Positions 28,674 to 39,478 are shown, numbered from the stretch's first letter. The stretch: DNA of 64,000 nucleotides from Marinomonas rhodophyticola (GCF_026113935.1 NZ_JAPEUL010000004.1:434001-498000); one strand, 5' to 3'. Numbers and translations are program-made. The notes: a model not told the origin generated them from the sequence alone.

Positions 28674-29840
28674 TCATTCAGGAAAGACCCAAAGCACAGT
28701 GGCTTTGTTTATATAGTTTGTTGTTTGTAGTTCCTGAAGAATTCTTGCTGTCAGCTGTTTTAGGTCAGCGCCTTCAGGGATTTTTGCTGAATTGGCGATG
28801 ATTTCTAAATCAAGCAGATTGTTTAGATAGTGCAAACGTGAATTTGGAATGTCCACATAGGTCGTATGTTGGCGCAGTAAAAAGCCCAAGTCAGCCAGTA
28901 TTTGATGGCGAGCCGGCAGTTTTAAATGCGGCGGTTTGCCAGATTCATGAATGAAACTTTCCGTTTGAATCTTGTCATCTGTATCGATATGCACCATGAC
29001 ATCTTGTACTTGCGAATGGGCCTTCTTGATAGTGTAGGCGACTAAATCACCAAGATAGTGTCCTTCGCTGACGCTGGCATGGCTTGGCACATGAATGTGC
29101 ATATCTAGATAAATTTTGCCTGCCATGGATCTTGCTCTGACATCATGAGGCGCCATGACGTGTTTTAAGCTGTTAGCGGTTTCTTTGATTTGTGCAATAA
29201 GCTTTGGATCGGGAGCTGTGTCTACCAGTTCCGCCAAGTTTTCCCACACCATGATGACGGCCATTTTGCCGATTAGTAGAGCAACGACAATTGATGCCAC
29301 CATATCTGCCCAGCCGTAGCCAAAATACACGCCAATTAGGCCAATCAATACGGCAACAGAAGACAGTGCATCGCTGCGGCTATGCCATGCATTGGCAATT
29401 AGCATTTTGCTGCCAATTTTATCCCCAGCTTTTTTTGTATAGTGGAAAATAGCTTCTTTAATGGCAATGGTCGCAACCAATGCAGCAAGACCATACCATG
29501 TTAATTGCGCTTGTGAGGCGGGTGAGGTAATCGATTCATAAGCAATACCAAGGGCAACAACAATAAGGACAATACCAAGAAACACGGTGGTTAATGTTTC
29601 AAAACGCAGATGGCCATAGGGGTGATTTTCATCTGGCCCTTGACGGGAATTAGCCGAAGCAAAGTAGACGAAGACATCTGTGACTAAGTCGGATAACGAG
29701 TGGATACCATCCGCGATTAAGGCCTGTGATTGAGAAAAATACCCTGCCACAATCTTCGCCAGACCGAGTAGGGCATCCCATACGGCGCCGACAAGGGTGA
29801 CTTTTATTGCTATGTCTTGTTCTTGCTTCTGTTTTGTCAT
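28674..29840 (-). CDS. Cation diffusion facilitator family transporter
   Basis: A 388-residue proton/metal antiporter for divalent cations (Fe, Zn, Mn or Co). It has six predicted membrane segments. The metal-site motifs are in TM2 (ADGIHSLSDLVTD) and TM5 (NAWHSRSDALSS). The cytoplasmic C-terminal dimerisation domain has HDVRARSMAGKIYLDMHIHV. The last ~90 residues extend past a standard FieF length and may be a second regulatory domain. The metal cannot be settled from sequence. No metal-regulator gene lies next to it. Confidence 0.9.
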   Translation of the reverse strand: MTKQKQEQDIAIKVTLVGAVWDALLGLAKIVAGYFSQSQALIADGIHSLSDLVTDVFVYFASANSRQGPDENHPYGHLRFETLTTVFLGIVLIVVALGIAYESITSPASQAQLTWYGLAALVATIAIKEAIFHYTKKAGDKIGSKMLIANAWHSRSDALSSVAVLIGLIGVYFGYGWADMVASIVVALLIGKMAVIMVWENLAELVDTAPDPKLIAQIKETANSLKHVMAPHDVRARSMAGKIYLDMHIHVPSHASVSEGHYLGDLVAYTIKKAHSQVQDVMVHIDTDDKIQTESFIHESGKPPHLKLPARHQILADLGFLLRQHTTYVDIPNSRLHYLNNLLDLEIIANSAKIPEGADLKQLTARILQELQTTNYINKATVLWVFPE

Positions 29841-30080
29841 GAGGTTTTTTTAACCTATAGTGAATATTTAAGGACGCGAATTAGTTAACACAATAGAGCT
29901 TACTTAATTTTGCTTAAATTTTTATTAAGCGCAGGAAAATTTAAGCCAAACTAAATGGAAAGTGTATAGGTTTTTTTATGCAATATTGCTTTACAAATAA
30001 GACGGGTTAATGTCTGTTTAAATTGGTGCATTTTGAGGCTTTATGGCAAGAGCGCCTTGTTGCCTAGCTTACCCGATGTT
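29841..30080. other. Upstream region of the cation transporter
   Basis: No gene is seen. The AT-rich sequence from 29860 to 30020 should hold the transporter promoter. No clear Fur or Zur palindrome was recognised. Confidence 0.4.
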
Positions 30081-30123
30081 CTCCCCAACCTTATCCACGA
30101 TATCTGTGGAAAAGGTTGGGGAG
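30081..30123. terminator. 18-bp hairpin downstream of rdgC
   Basis: Positions 30081-30098 pair with 30106-30123 at 17 of 18 bases around a 7-base loop (arms begin CTCCCCAACC). It lies 18 bp past the rdgC stop. The long GC-rich stem suggests transcription termination or mRNA 3'-end protection of the rdgC-tdk side, though there is no U-tract. Confidence 0.6.
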
Positions 30124-30140
30124 CTAAGAAAAGACGGGGT

Positions 30141-31037
30141 TTAATTGATTTCAAACCACAAGCAGTAAGAGCTGAAAAATTCTCTCATAGTCAATGACAT
30201 TAGAGAAAAATTGGCGTCCATGTCAGATAAGCCACCACCTTGTGAATCATTAAAGGCGGCTTCTTTTAAGGCGTCGTCAAATTTAATTTTGCGCAATGTT
30301 AGGTCATCGTGCAGAACGAAACTGAGTTTGTCTGTCCAGCGAAGACCAAGGTTTTTGACCGCCATACCTTGTTGTAAGTGACGTGTCACGTCTTCAGATA
30401 GCGGCTCTAGGGATTTAAAACGGATCGTCGCTTTGTCTTCGGATGAGTCTTGGATTTCACACTCGTCACCCGTCTCTAGGCTTGCTGGAACTTCATTTTT
30501 TACTAACCAATCTGTCATCAATGAAGAAGGTGAAACTTGCGCTTGCAACGGTGTCATGGGGAAGCTGCCAAGCGTAGTTTGTAAATGTTTGAAGAGCAGC
30601 TCTGTCATGCTGGCATTGGTGCTGTTGAGAACCAAAATTTTAGCTTGTAGATCAATGTATGCCCAAATATCGGTGCGTTTCGAAAAGGCTTTTGGACGTA
30701 GGGTAAAAACCAATTCATCTTTCATATCGGATTTTTCTTTACGGCCAACTTTACGACCTTCTATCAATTCGATTTCGGCAACCTTGGCTTCCAGTTCTTC
30801 TCGCACCACAGCAGAAGGCAGGACTTTTTCTTCTTTGCCTGCACGGAACAATAAGCAGCGGTCGCTGGCTAGACTCCATTGTTCGCTGTTGCGGATAAGC
30901 GGCAGCCAGCCGAAAGAAAACTCTTCCTGAGAGCCGCATTCTTTTAATGGAAACTCAGGAATTTTATTGATCAATTCATTCGTATCTAGTGATTCGGTGT
31001 CTTTTAATTGGAAAATCTGGGCATTTTTGAACCACAT
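30141..31037 (-). CDS. rdgC: Recombination-associated protein RdgC
   Basis: RdgC forms a ring around DNA and modulates RecA activity. The 298 residues match the family length and include the N-terminal MWFKNAQIFQL, FGWLPLIRNS, REELEAKVAEIE, and the C-terminal KNLGLRWTDKLSFVL. It is 2 bp downstream of tdk and may be co-transcribed with it. No frame problem. Confidence 0.96.
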   Translation of the reverse strand: MWFKNAQIFQLKDTESLDTNELINKIPEFPLKECGSQEEFSFGWLPLIRNSEQWSLASDRCLLFRAGKEEKVLPSAVVREELEAKVAEIELIEGRKVGRKEKSDMKDELVFTLRPKAFSKRTDIWAYIDLQAKILVLNSTNASMTELLFKHLQTTLGSFPMTPLQAQVSPSSLMTDWLVKNEVPASLETGDECEIQDSSEDKATIRFKSLEPLSEDVTRHLQQGMAVKNLGLRWTDKLSFVLHDDLTLRKIKFDDALKEAAFNDSQGGGLSDMDANFSLMSLTMREFFSSYCLWFEIN

Positions 31038-31039
31038 AA

Positions 31040-31618
31040 TTAGTCTCTCACGGCTTCTTTAAAGTGTTTTCGGCAAACGGACAAGTAGCGGTCGTTGCCG
31101 CCGATTTCTACTTGTGCGCCTTCTTTAACTGGGATTCCTTGTGCATTGAGTCGAATGACCATGGTGGCTTTACTGCCACAATGACACACGGTTTTTAATT
31201 CAATCAGTTTGTCTGACCAAGCGAGTAATGCCTTACTGCCATCAAATAGTTCGCCTTGGAAATCGGTTCGAATGCCAAACGCCAGAACAGGAATGTGTAG
31301 TTGATCGACGATTTCAGAAAGGTCGTAGACCTGTTCTTTGGTTAAAAACTGCGCTTCATCGATCAGTATGCAGCTTAATGCCTTATTTTGATGTTCCTCT
31401 TTGACTAATGCGATGAGGTTGGTGTGATTATCAAATAGGCTGGCGTTTGCTGATATGCCAATGCGGGAAGCGATTTGCCCTGTTTCAAACCGGTCGTCTA
31501 TTGATGCTGTAAGGAGTAAAACTCGCATACCTCGCTCGCGATAATTATGAGCGGATTGCAATAGAACGGTGGATTTTCCTGCGTTCATCGCCGAGTAGTA
31601 GAAGTACAGTTTAGCCAT
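31040..31618 (-). CDS. tdk: Thymidine kinase
   Basis: Tdk phosphorylates thymidine to dTMP in the salvage pathway. The product starts [17 protein letters not shown], containing the P-loop, and continues with [15 protein letters not shown] and [19 protein letters not shown]. Zinc-binding Cys residues are CHCGSKA and CRKHF near the end. I chose ATG at 31618 because known Tdk proteins begin there; an in-frame TTG 13 codons earlier is possible. About 192 residues, type II (tetrameric) TK. Confidence 0.94.
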   Translation of the reverse strand: MAKLYFYYSAMNAGKSTVLLQSAHNYRERGMRVLLLTASIDDRFETGQIASRIGISANASLFDNHTNLIALVKEEHQNKALSCILIDEAQFLTKEQVYDLSEIVDQLHIPVLAFGIRTDFQGELFDGSKALLAWSDKLIELKTVCHCGSKATMVIRLNAQGIPVKEGAQVEIGGNDRYLSVCRKHFKEAVRD

Positions 31619-31715
31619 ATCAGGTCTGTTTATTTGTTCACTGGTGAATTGGGCCAATTAGTATAGCAAATCACTATAGTGAATGAGAGATCTTTGTAAG
31701 AAGAGTGCCGTTGTC

Positions 31716-32045
31716 TTATTTTGCGCTTATCGTAGTGTCTATTGCTTTGGTGGCCTTTCTAGAGGACCTTATGGTTTTTGATTTGGCGAGACTTTTGGCG
31801 ATTTGTAAGGTTAGCCATTCTGCGCGCTTGAGGCCATTCAGTTCACACAACTCATCTAATTTATCAATAATGTCTTGCTCCACAATAAGCTCTAAACGTT
31901 TTAATCCTTGCGCTTTTTCTTTTTCTCGTTGGGCACGCTTGTTTAGTTTGAGCTGATCTTTTCTGGTTAGCGGCTGCGTACGAGGACGGCCAGGGGATTT
32001 GCCGAATAAATCAATTGTATTCCGATCGGATGACGCTTTTGCCAT
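31716..32045 (-). CDS. ybfE: YbfE-like LexA-regulated-family protein
   Basis: A 109-residue basic protein similar to E. coli YbfE: DRNTIDLFGKSPGRPRTQPL, then LKLNKRAQREKEKAQGLKRL, and a C-terminal ribbon-helix-helix-like segment. In E. coli the gene is part of the SOS regulon. Here I found no CTGT-N8-ACAG LexA box in the 96 bp before the start, only the prc terminator, so SOS control is not supported by this sequence. The function is unknown; it is probably DNA-binding. Confidence 0.85.
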   Translation of the reverse strand: MAKASSDRNTIDLFGKSPGRPRTQPLTRKDQLKLNKRAQREKEKAQGLKRLELIVEQDIIDKLDELCELNGLKRAEWLTLQIAKSLAKSKTIRSSRKATKAIDTTISAK

Positions 32046-32086
32046 GATTCATGTAATTCGTATTGATGTGGGAGGAAGATTTTATA

Positions 32087-32133
32087 TAAAAAAAGCCAAC
32101 AACAAAACGTGATTTGTACATTTTGTTGTTGGC
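32087..32133 (-). terminator. Rho-independent terminator of prc
   Basis: On the minus strand GCCAACAACAAAA and TTTTGTTGTTGGC (32121-32133 and 32095-32107) form a perfect 13-bp stem followed by seven U (plus-strand A run at 32088-32094). It starts 9 bp after the prc stop. Confidence 0.85.
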
Positions 32134-32141
32134 TTATTGAC

Positions 32142-34189
32142 TTACTTTTGCGCGGTTTGTTTATCGGCTTGTTGCTGTGCGACCTGATTGGTAGCAATAA
32201 AGTCTAGTAGTATCTCAGAGGCCTCTTTCGCGTAGGTGTCCTCTTCAATTGGCACGATGTCTTCAACTGAAGTTAGCAGTTCTAAACCAAGGGCTTTGCG
32301 GCGCGTATTTTCGCGTTCAAGCTCTCTTTTTTTACTTTCTTCTCGTTGCTTTATTCGAGTGCTTTCCTGTAATGATACGGTCTTATAGCTTTCCGCCAAT
32401 GATTTAAATTCACTGATTTGGTCGTTAATTGCCACAAAATTAGGATCTTTGGCCATTCTGGCTTCGTGGCGTGGTTCTAAAATCGGCAAGTATGCTGGTA
32501 TGTTCCAATACACAGGGTAACGAGTCTCATGGATTTTGTCCCAAGGTAATGGGTTATCTAGAGCACTTTCGCCTATGGTCTCTTTATCGATTAAAGAAGG
32601 GAAAGTAATATCTGGCATCACCCCTTTATGTTGAGTGCTTTCGCCAGAAACACGATAAAACTTCGCTTGCGTGATTTTAAGTTGTCCTTTGTCCAACTCT
32701 TGCAATACCTGCACAGTGCCTTTACCAAACGTTTGATCGCCAAGAATCAGTGCGCGCCCATAGTCTTGCAGTGCGCCTGCCACGATTTCAGAGGCAGATG
32801 CACTCATGCGGTTAACCAAAACCGCCATAGGGCCACTGTAAGCGATGGCGGTATCGGTATCGCCTAAAGGGGTAACGCGTCCACTTTGATCACGTATTTG
32901 TACCGTCGGACCTGAAGGGATAAATAGCCCTGTTAAGGCATTGGCTTCTTGTAAAGAACCGCCTCCGTTGTTTCTTAGGTCGAGAATCAGAGCTGAAATA
33001 CCTTCTTCGCGTAATTCATCAATTAACTGTTTGGTGTCTCTGGTGGAGCTTTTGTAGTTTTTGTCGCCAGCTTGTATAGCGGCAAAGTCAGAATAAAAAG
33101 TGGGCAATGTAATAACGCCAACTTTGTATTTTTCACCATCACGTTCAATTTCAACGATTTCTTTTTTAGCTGATTGGTCTTCCAGCTTTACTTTTTGCGC
33201 ACGATGCTAATGCGTTTACTGGTTTGGGTGTCACCTTTGCTTGGGGTAACTTCCAATATGACTGTGGTGTCTCTTTCTCCACGAATCATATCCACGACGT
33301 CGTCGAGACGCATTCCCACGACATCGATCATGGGTTTGCCTTCTTGTCCTACAGCAATGATGCGGTCGTTAGGGGCTAGGTCACTTTGTGTTGCAGCTGG
33401 GCCACGGGAACAAGGCGCACGACTTTGGTGTAGTCATCGTCCATTTGTAAGACGGCACCGATGCCTTCTAGAGACAAGCTCATGTTGATGTTAAAGGTTT
33501 CGGAAGCACGTGGGGCAAAGTAGTTGCTATGTGGGTCAAGTGCCGCCGTAATGGAGTTTGCGAAAATCTGGTAAACGTCAGTGGCATTGGTTTGATCCAC
33601 TTGTTTGAGCTGATTTTTATAGCGACGTTCGATGGTGGAAATGATCTTTTCTTCACTTTCGCCATTTAGTTTTAGCGTCAGGGCGCGGTTTTTAAGACGT
33701 TTACGCCAGTAATCGTCCAACTCGGCTTGAGTGGTTGCCCATTTTTGTGCGTCTGGGTCGACGTTGAGAGTTTCATCGACTTTATAATCAAAGCTTTTTA
33801 CCATATTGGGTAAATTCTTCTGAATATGGTTGAGTCTGGTCTCCAAGCGTTTTAAGTAAATGTTATAAATTGTGTAGGCAACTTGTGTGTCACCATTTCT
33901 AAGGGCATCGTCAAAGCTATAGCGGTATTGAGATAATTCGTCGATGTCACTTTGTAAAAAGAAGCTTTTGCTCGGATCGAGAGCGTCGATATAGTAGTCA
34001 AACGCCTTGGACGAAATGGCATCGTCAATGTGAGGTCTGTTATAATGTATGCCCTCGATCATCTCAACGAGCCTCTTTGGAGACTTTGTCGTATTCATGA
34101 GGAGGTTGTAGCTCCTGATAAGCCGACGCCGATGTTGAGGTAAAGGTGTAGCCAATTAGAAGGCAAAGCAAAAGGCGTTTATAGTTCAT
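32142..34189 (-). CDS. prc: Tail-specific periplasmic protease Prc (three frame breaks)
   Basis: Prc (Tsp) is an S41 protease that trims periplasmic proteins such as lipoproteins and FtsI. ATG at 34189 opens a signal peptide (NYKRLLLCLLIGYTF...SASA). The parts in order are the N-terminal helical domain (MIEGIHYNRPHIDDAISSKA), a PDZ domain (PNDRIIAVGQEGKPMIDVVG), the protease core with Ser in RMSASASEIVAGAL and Lys in GDQTFGKGTVQ, and a C-terminal extension. The frame is broken near 34075, near 33400 (one G missing in CCCGTGG) and near 33195 (one base missing after AAAAAG). Each repair restores family sequence, giving about 680 residues, typical of Prc. Confidence 0.85.
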
Positions 34190-34314
34190 CCGGTATGGAG
34201 CTCTCTCTGTCTGTTTTATGCGTCACTGGTAAAATCATATTAGACACTGGGCTGTAAGGCTAGTCTAAGTATTAAAAAGTCACTTTTTTAAAGCAATTGT
34301 GCTTATAGGACATT

Positions 34315-35611
34315 ATGGAATTTTCATATTTTAATGATGCTTTACTGTCATTTCTTCATTCTTCTCCCACTCCTTTTCATGCAACAGATAGTATGCGTAA
34401 TGCCTTACTTAAAGAAGGCTTTGTTGAGTTATTGGAAGAGGATAATTGGGTCATCGAAGAGGGGGGCGATACTTTGTTACACGTAATGAATCTTCTTTGA
34501 TTGCGTTTACAACACCGCAGCTTAGTTTTAGTCAAAGTGGCTGGCGAATGATTGGACGCATACAGATAGCCCATGCTTAAAACTAAAACCTAATGCGCAG
34601 GTGGACCGCTTTGGTTATCATCAATTGGGTGTTGAAGTGTATGGCGGTGTCTTGCTTCATACATGGTTGGACCGAGATTTATCTATCGCAGGTCGTGTTA
34701 CCTTAAAGACACGGTCTGGTGACATTGTAAGTCGTCTGGTGGACTTCAAAGACCCGATTGCGGTTGTTCCGAATTTAGCTATTCACTTGAATCGTCAGGC
34801 AAATGAAGGTTTTTCCGTTAATCCTCAAGAGGAAATTTTGCCAATCTTATGTGGTGCTGAAAACGATTTTGATTTACATACGTTATTAATCTCTCAGCTT
34901 CAAAAGCAATATACTGATTTAGATATTGATGTGATTTTGGATTTCGAGTTGAGCCTATACGATACTCAGCCAGCGGCTTTGGTGGGGTTACATAAAGAGT
35001 ATATTTGCTCAGCAAGGTTGGATAATTTATTGAGTTGTTATGTTGGCTTGCAAGCGTTACTAAGTTCTGATTTGCAGCGTCCAAGTTTGCTGATTTGCAC
35101 GGATCATGAAGAAATTGGAAGTTTGTCGGCGTGTGGTGCAAATGGCCCGTTTCTAGACGATGTTTTACGTCGTTTGACGCCTAATCCAGAGCTATATGTA
35201 CAAGCTATTCAGCGTTCCATGCTGGTGTCCGCTGATAATGCTCATGGCTTACATCCTAACTATGCACATAAACATGATAAGAATCATGCGCCAGCAATTA
35301 ATAAAGGGGCCGTGATCAAAGTAAATGCTAATCAACGTTACGCGACCAATAGTGAAACAGCCAGTATCTATCGTGATATCGCAGCAGAAGAAAACTACCA
35401 AGTGCAATGTTTTGTGGTGCGTAGCGATATGGCGTGTGGCAGTACTATTGGGCCAATTACCTCTGGTGAGATTGGTGTGCCAACGATTGATATTGGTTTA
35501 CCGACGTTTGGTATGCACTCTATTCGTGAGCTGGCAGGAAGTCGTGATGCTTACGGCTTGTATAAGGTATTGACCCGTTTTACTCAGCGAGAGAAGTTAA
35601 TGACTCGTTAA
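34315..35611 (+). CDS. apeB: M18 aspartyl aminopeptidase ApeB (two frame breaks)
   Basis: A zinc aminopeptidase of the M18 family that removes N-terminal acidic residues. The N-terminal part ends in frame 1 at EEGG. Adding one G to the six-G run at 34452-34457 gives [14 protein letters not shown], and adding one base near 34557 gives [15 protein letters not shown] with the zinc His and Asp. The rest is intact, with CTDHEEIGS (catalytic Glu) and [16 protein letters not shown] lies five bases before the ATG. The repaired length is about 432 residues, normal for the family. Confidence 0.88.
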
Positions 35612-35636
35612 TTGGCACGGATAGGTCAATAAAAAA

Positions 35637-35665
35637 GCCGCCCATCATTTGATCGGCGGCTTTTT
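35637..35665 (+). terminator. Bidirectional terminator between apeB and tolC
   Basis: GCCGCC and GGCGGC form a stem with a 12-base loop, preceded by six A and followed by five T. It can stop transcription from both convergent genes. Confidence 0.88.
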
Positions 35666-35685
35666 CTTTCTCTATGAACGTAGTA

Positions 35686-37012
35686 TTAGTTTTTTGCTAT
35701 TAACCACTTGTCTAACTCTTTGATCTTATCTTCGGTAAGATCGCCGGTTGCTTCAAGTAGACTGAGTTTTTTTACCACAAAATTATAGCGGTACTGTTCG
35801 TAGGTATTTTGAGCATCGAACAGGTTTGATTGTGCATCAAGCAATTCAACAAGGTTGCGTGTGCCAACATCATAGCCTGCTGTAGTCGCTTCAAGCGCGC
35901 TGGCACGTGAACGAATTAACTGTTGTTGCGCTTCGATTTGAGCGACAGCAGTTTGCAGATCAAGGTAAAGGCTACGAATATTCAGTTCAATGCTTTGTAA
36001 TGAACTTGCTCTTTGCTCTGTGGCAGATTCGGCTTCGGCGACAGCTTGTCTTACAGAGGCATTAATGGCGCCGCCTTGATAGAGCGGGATACTAACGCCT
36101 AGGCCAATAGACGACGTATTTGTAGCGCCATCTTGCATTGACGCAGGAGCGTCATTGTAGTTGTCATCTGCCCGAGATAGCGATCCTGTTATAGAAACCG
36201 TTGGCGTTCGGCCGTTGGCTTTTTGGATATTGATGTTGTTTTCAGCGCTGGCGACAGAAAGGTTGAGTATGCGCAGCTCTTTGTTATCACGGTGTGCTTT
36301 TTCTATCAATGAATCCACGGTCATGTTAGGGTCAAGATGAATGGGATAATCTTTTGATAGCTGAGGAATGTTTTGAATTTCTCGCCCGGTTCTTTGATAA
36401 AGTGCTTTTTGCGCATAAGACACGTCAGAACGAGCGCTTAGCTCTGTTACACGAACAGAGTCGTATTCTGCCTGAGCGTCTTGTAGGTCAGTAATAGACG
36501 CCAAACCCACTTCATATTGCTTTTTAGCACGATCAAGCTGGCTTGCTGTACTTTTTACTAAAGCTTGGGTGGTTTGTAATGTTGATTGTGCAATCAATAG
36601 ATTGAAATATTCAGTTAAAGTAGTTAAAGCAAGGTCTTCTTCTGTATTGTCAAAGCTAATCCCAGCGCTTTCATAGCTGAGTCTCTACCGCATCTACCGC
36701 ATAACCTAGTGCTGGGGAGTAAATAGGGTAATTCAAATCTAACGATACGGAATTGCTTTGATTGCTGTAATCGCTCGAAGGTCCGTCTACTTTACTGTAA
36801 CCAAGATTACCACTAAAACTGATGTTAGGGTAAAGGTTACCTTTAGTGACAGTCACGCTTTCATTTTCAGCGCGGTAAGTAGCGGCAGCCGCCCTTAAGC
36901 CTGGATCGTGTTGTTTAGCAAGCTTGTATACTTCGTAAATGCTTTCTGCATGAGCAGTCGTACTACTTAGGACGGCTGCAGCGATGAGTGATGATATAAT
37001 ATGCTTTTTCAT
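35686..37012 (-). CDS. tolC: TolC-family outer-membrane channel (one frame break)
   Basis: The outer-membrane exit duct of type I secretion and RND efflux pumps. It has a signal peptide (KHIISSLIAAAVLSSTTAHA-ES) and then the TolC signature: SIYEVYKLAKQHDPGLRAA and LGLGVSIPLYQGGAINASVR. The repeat ending NLVELLDAQSNLFDAQNTY marks the second half. The frame breaks near 36672, where VDAVETQL stops and a shifted frame reads YESAGISFDNTEEDLALTTL into the remainder. The repaired length is about 442 residues, close to other TolC proteins. No pump genes are adjacent, as for E. coli tolC. Confidence 0.9.
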
Positions 37013-37208
37013 AGATCTCTGTGGAGCTCGTAGTATGAAATATAGTTATAATACTACCTCAAGTTTTTCGCTTGTGGCAGTGCCATTCTCGCTATATCTA
37101 TTATGACTATTGACCATATCATAACGAAATATTTTAAATAGACCTTCAATGTGGAAAATTGATGCAAGAGCTGAACGTTTTCGGCTCAATGTGAAGGTTT
37201 TTTCCTAA

Positions 37209-38435
37209 CTAGTTTTTTTGCTCAATTGTGTATGTGATGGTTTTTTTCGAATGGGCTTTGATTTTACCGTCTAGAGTCAGGCTATTTGCCGTGATTTTTG
37301 TAGCCTCGTTTCCTTCCAGTGCGTCGATGATGCCGTTGGTATTTTGCTCTATTGAATAATCTTGATCTTGGTTCGAAAGGTTTTCAATAGTGGCCTGCCA
37401 AGTTTGTGTGGCAGGTAATTTTTGTGAAGAGGCGTTAATCAAGGTTAGCGAACCGGTTATATCTTGGCTTTTGTTTGCGACAACATTCATTGGATAATCT
37501 GCACGTACGGTCTTTAAGAAGACAGTGTTGCTTGGGATAAGCAAATTACCTCGTTTTTGGAAGGTTCTGTATTCTCCTGGTAATCCATCTTTTTGGAAAG
37601 TGAAGCGGATGTTGTTGTAAAAACTAAGCTCCATTTTTCCGGAGCTGTTTTCATGGGTGTAAAGGCTAGCTGTGTGGGTTTGTTTTTCTACTTTACTGGT
37701 GCTGCTTGGTAAAGGAATTAGGGCGTTAGAATAGGGGGCCATCATAAGATCCTTGTTGCCAAGTGAGTAGCTAATTTCGTTGTCCTGATAGTCTATTGAC
37801 TGTTGGTCAGCACTCATGGCTAGGCTATTTCGCTCTGCTTTAAATAGTCTAGTGGGGGTGTTGCTAGCGTAGTGGAGCAGGCTATCTTTTATGGTAACGG
37901 CGACGTTAGAGCGGTTGTGTATGAGGGCTTGCTGAGATACGCTGACGTTGTTGCCTTCGAAAATGAGGCTGAGTTGAGGTGTCCATGACAACTGATTGGT
38001 CTGATAGCTCACCATTAAATCTGTCTTTGGCGTGGCCGTTGTGCTCATTTTTTCTAATGGAATTAGATAAAAATCGTCTAGTGGCAGAGTGGTTGGTCGC
38101 TCATCGATCAAGATTAGAAATGTGCGGTTATCTTGCTCAATGCTTGTCAATGTCCCTGTATAATTTAAGTCTCTTTGCTTGTGTTCCACTCTCACTTTTT
38201 GGCCAATTTGATCGAACCATTGAGAGTCAAGGTTGTTTTGTAAGTGAGTAATGGGAGAAAAGTTTTCTTGTAGCGGGAGTAATGTACCTAGGTTTGGCTG
38301 AAAACTTAGCTGTGTGCTGTTTTGTACGACTTGACTGTTGTTCAGTCCAATAACGGCATTTACGGGTGAGGCAAACGCCATCGGTGCGGCTGTACCTATG
38401 AGAATACCAAAGCAGAAATAAGTTGAATTTTTCAT
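37209..38435 (-). CDS. Secreted protein of unknown function, possibly DUF4139-like
   Basis: A 408-residue protein with a signal peptide (hydrophobic residues 6-18, cut near MAFA-SP). The body is rich in beta strands and ends with TITYTIEQKN. The arrangement QLSWTPQLSLIFEGNNVSVS, then several strands and KAHSKKTITYTI, resembles DUF4139-type envelope proteins, but the similarity is by eye and weak. It is a single gene with gaps of about 150-200 bp on either side. I do not assign a function. Confidence 0.7.
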   Translation of the reverse strand: MKNSTYFCFGILIGTAAPMAFASPVNAVIGLNNSQVVQNSTQLSFQPNLGTLLPLQENFSPITHLQNNLDSQWFDQIGQKVRVEHKQRDLNYTGTLTSIEQDNRTFLILIDERPTTLPLDDFYLIPLEKMSTTATPKTDLMVSYQTNQLSWTPQLSLIFEGNNVSVSQQALIHNRSNVAVTIKDSLLHYASNTPTRLFKAERNSLAMSADQQSIDYQDNEISYSLGNKDLMMAPYSNALIPLPSSTSKVEKQTHTASLYTHENSSGKMELSFYNNIRFTFQKDGLPGEYRTFQKRGNLLIPSNTVFLKTVRADYPMNVVANKSQDITGSLTLINASSQKLPATQTWQATIENLSNQDQDYSIEQNTNGIIDALEGNEATKITANSLTLDGKIKAHSKKTITYTIEQKN

Positions 38436-38584
38436 AATAGCGTCCTTCTTGCTTGTTTATCTATACAACACTTCGTTCGCTGAAACCTTGTACTGTGAAC
38501 TGGTTGTCGTGATGAGTCTTGGTACATGATATCCTAACTAGACAATTTAACAGCAATGCAATGTAGTAAAAATAAGGGCTTAGA

Positions 38585-39376
38585 GTGGAGAAAAAATTAC
38601 TCATAATTGACGGTTTGAATTTGATTCGACGGCTCTATGCAGCCTTGGAGTCGGAACAAGACTCTGTGCGAAGGGTTGAGCGTACTCAAAGCATTGCGGT
38701 TGAAGCGTTGGCGAAATTAACTCATCAGTTCTCTCCCTCTTATGCTGTGGTTGTGTTTGATTCACATGGTAAAACTTGGCGCCATCAAATGTACCCCGAA
38801 TATAAATTAGGTCGTGTTCCCATGGATGATAATCTATTAGAGTCTTTGCCTGATTTTGCTCGTGTCTTTCGCTTTAACCACTTGCCCTGTCTGAGAATTG
38901 ACGGCTGGGAAGCCGATGATTTAATTGCTACTTTGGCCGTCAAAGCTTCGAGTCATAATATAAAGTCCTACATCGTATCTACAGATAAAGGCTTTACTCA
39001 ATTGTTGGGTGATGAACGCATTCTGCAGTACGATTATTTTGCTAAGTTAGGTTATGACAAAATTTGGGTGCCAGGAAAATATGGCGTTGAGCCTCATCAA
39101 TTAGTGGATTACTGGGCATTGGTAGGTGATACCACAAATCGTATTCCTGGTGTGAAAGGAATCGGTCCTAAAACGGCATTAACCATAATCGATGCTTTCC
39201 CGACAATAGAAGAAATTTACGCCAATGTATCATCATTTTCTGAGCGGATTCAGTCATTGCTCGCGGGTGGTTACGAGCAATGTCTGCAATCGCGCTCTCT
39301 GGTTGCTTTAAAAACCGATGTTGATATTGGGGTGCGCCTTTCACAACTTCGATATAACCCACGTAAAGTTGGGTGA
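38585..39376 (+). CDS. xni: Flap endonuclease Xni (exonuclease IX)
   Basis: A 5' nuclease homologous to the N-terminal domain of DNA polymerase I. The acidic metal-site motifs are IDGLNLIRR, FDSHGKTWRH, IDGWEADDLIATLA and STDKGFTQLL. The helix-hairpin-helix IPGVKGIGPKTA is the DNA-binding part. GTG at 38585 follows AAGGG at about seven bases. The 263 residues are close to E. coli Xni (251). Xni cleaves flap structures and aids replication and repair. Confidence 0.9.
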   Translation: MEKKLLIIDGLNLIRRLYAALESEQDSVRRVERTQSIAVEALAKLTHQFSPSYAVVVFDSHGKTWRHQMYPEYKLGRVPMDDNLLESLPDFARVFRFNHLPCLRIDGWEADDLIATLAVKASSHNIKSYIVSTDKGFTQLLGDERILQYDYFAKLGYDKIWVPGKYGVEPHQLVDYWALVGDTTNRIPGVKGIGPKTALTIIDAFPTIEEIYANVSSFSERIQSLLAGGYEQCLQSRSLVALKTDVDIGVRLSQLRYNPRKVG

Positions 39377-39478
39377 ATATCAAACATCTAAACACAAAAG
39401 TTGACTTGAGCCTCTTACCCATGAGTGGCGAGAGGCTTATAATAACGGCATTTCAGGCAACGGATAAATGAGAGTTTT

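Noticed and set aside
31619-31657. N-terminal extension of thymidine kinase from a TTG
   Set aside because: The extra 13 residues are absent from the family, and no ribosome site precedes the TTG.
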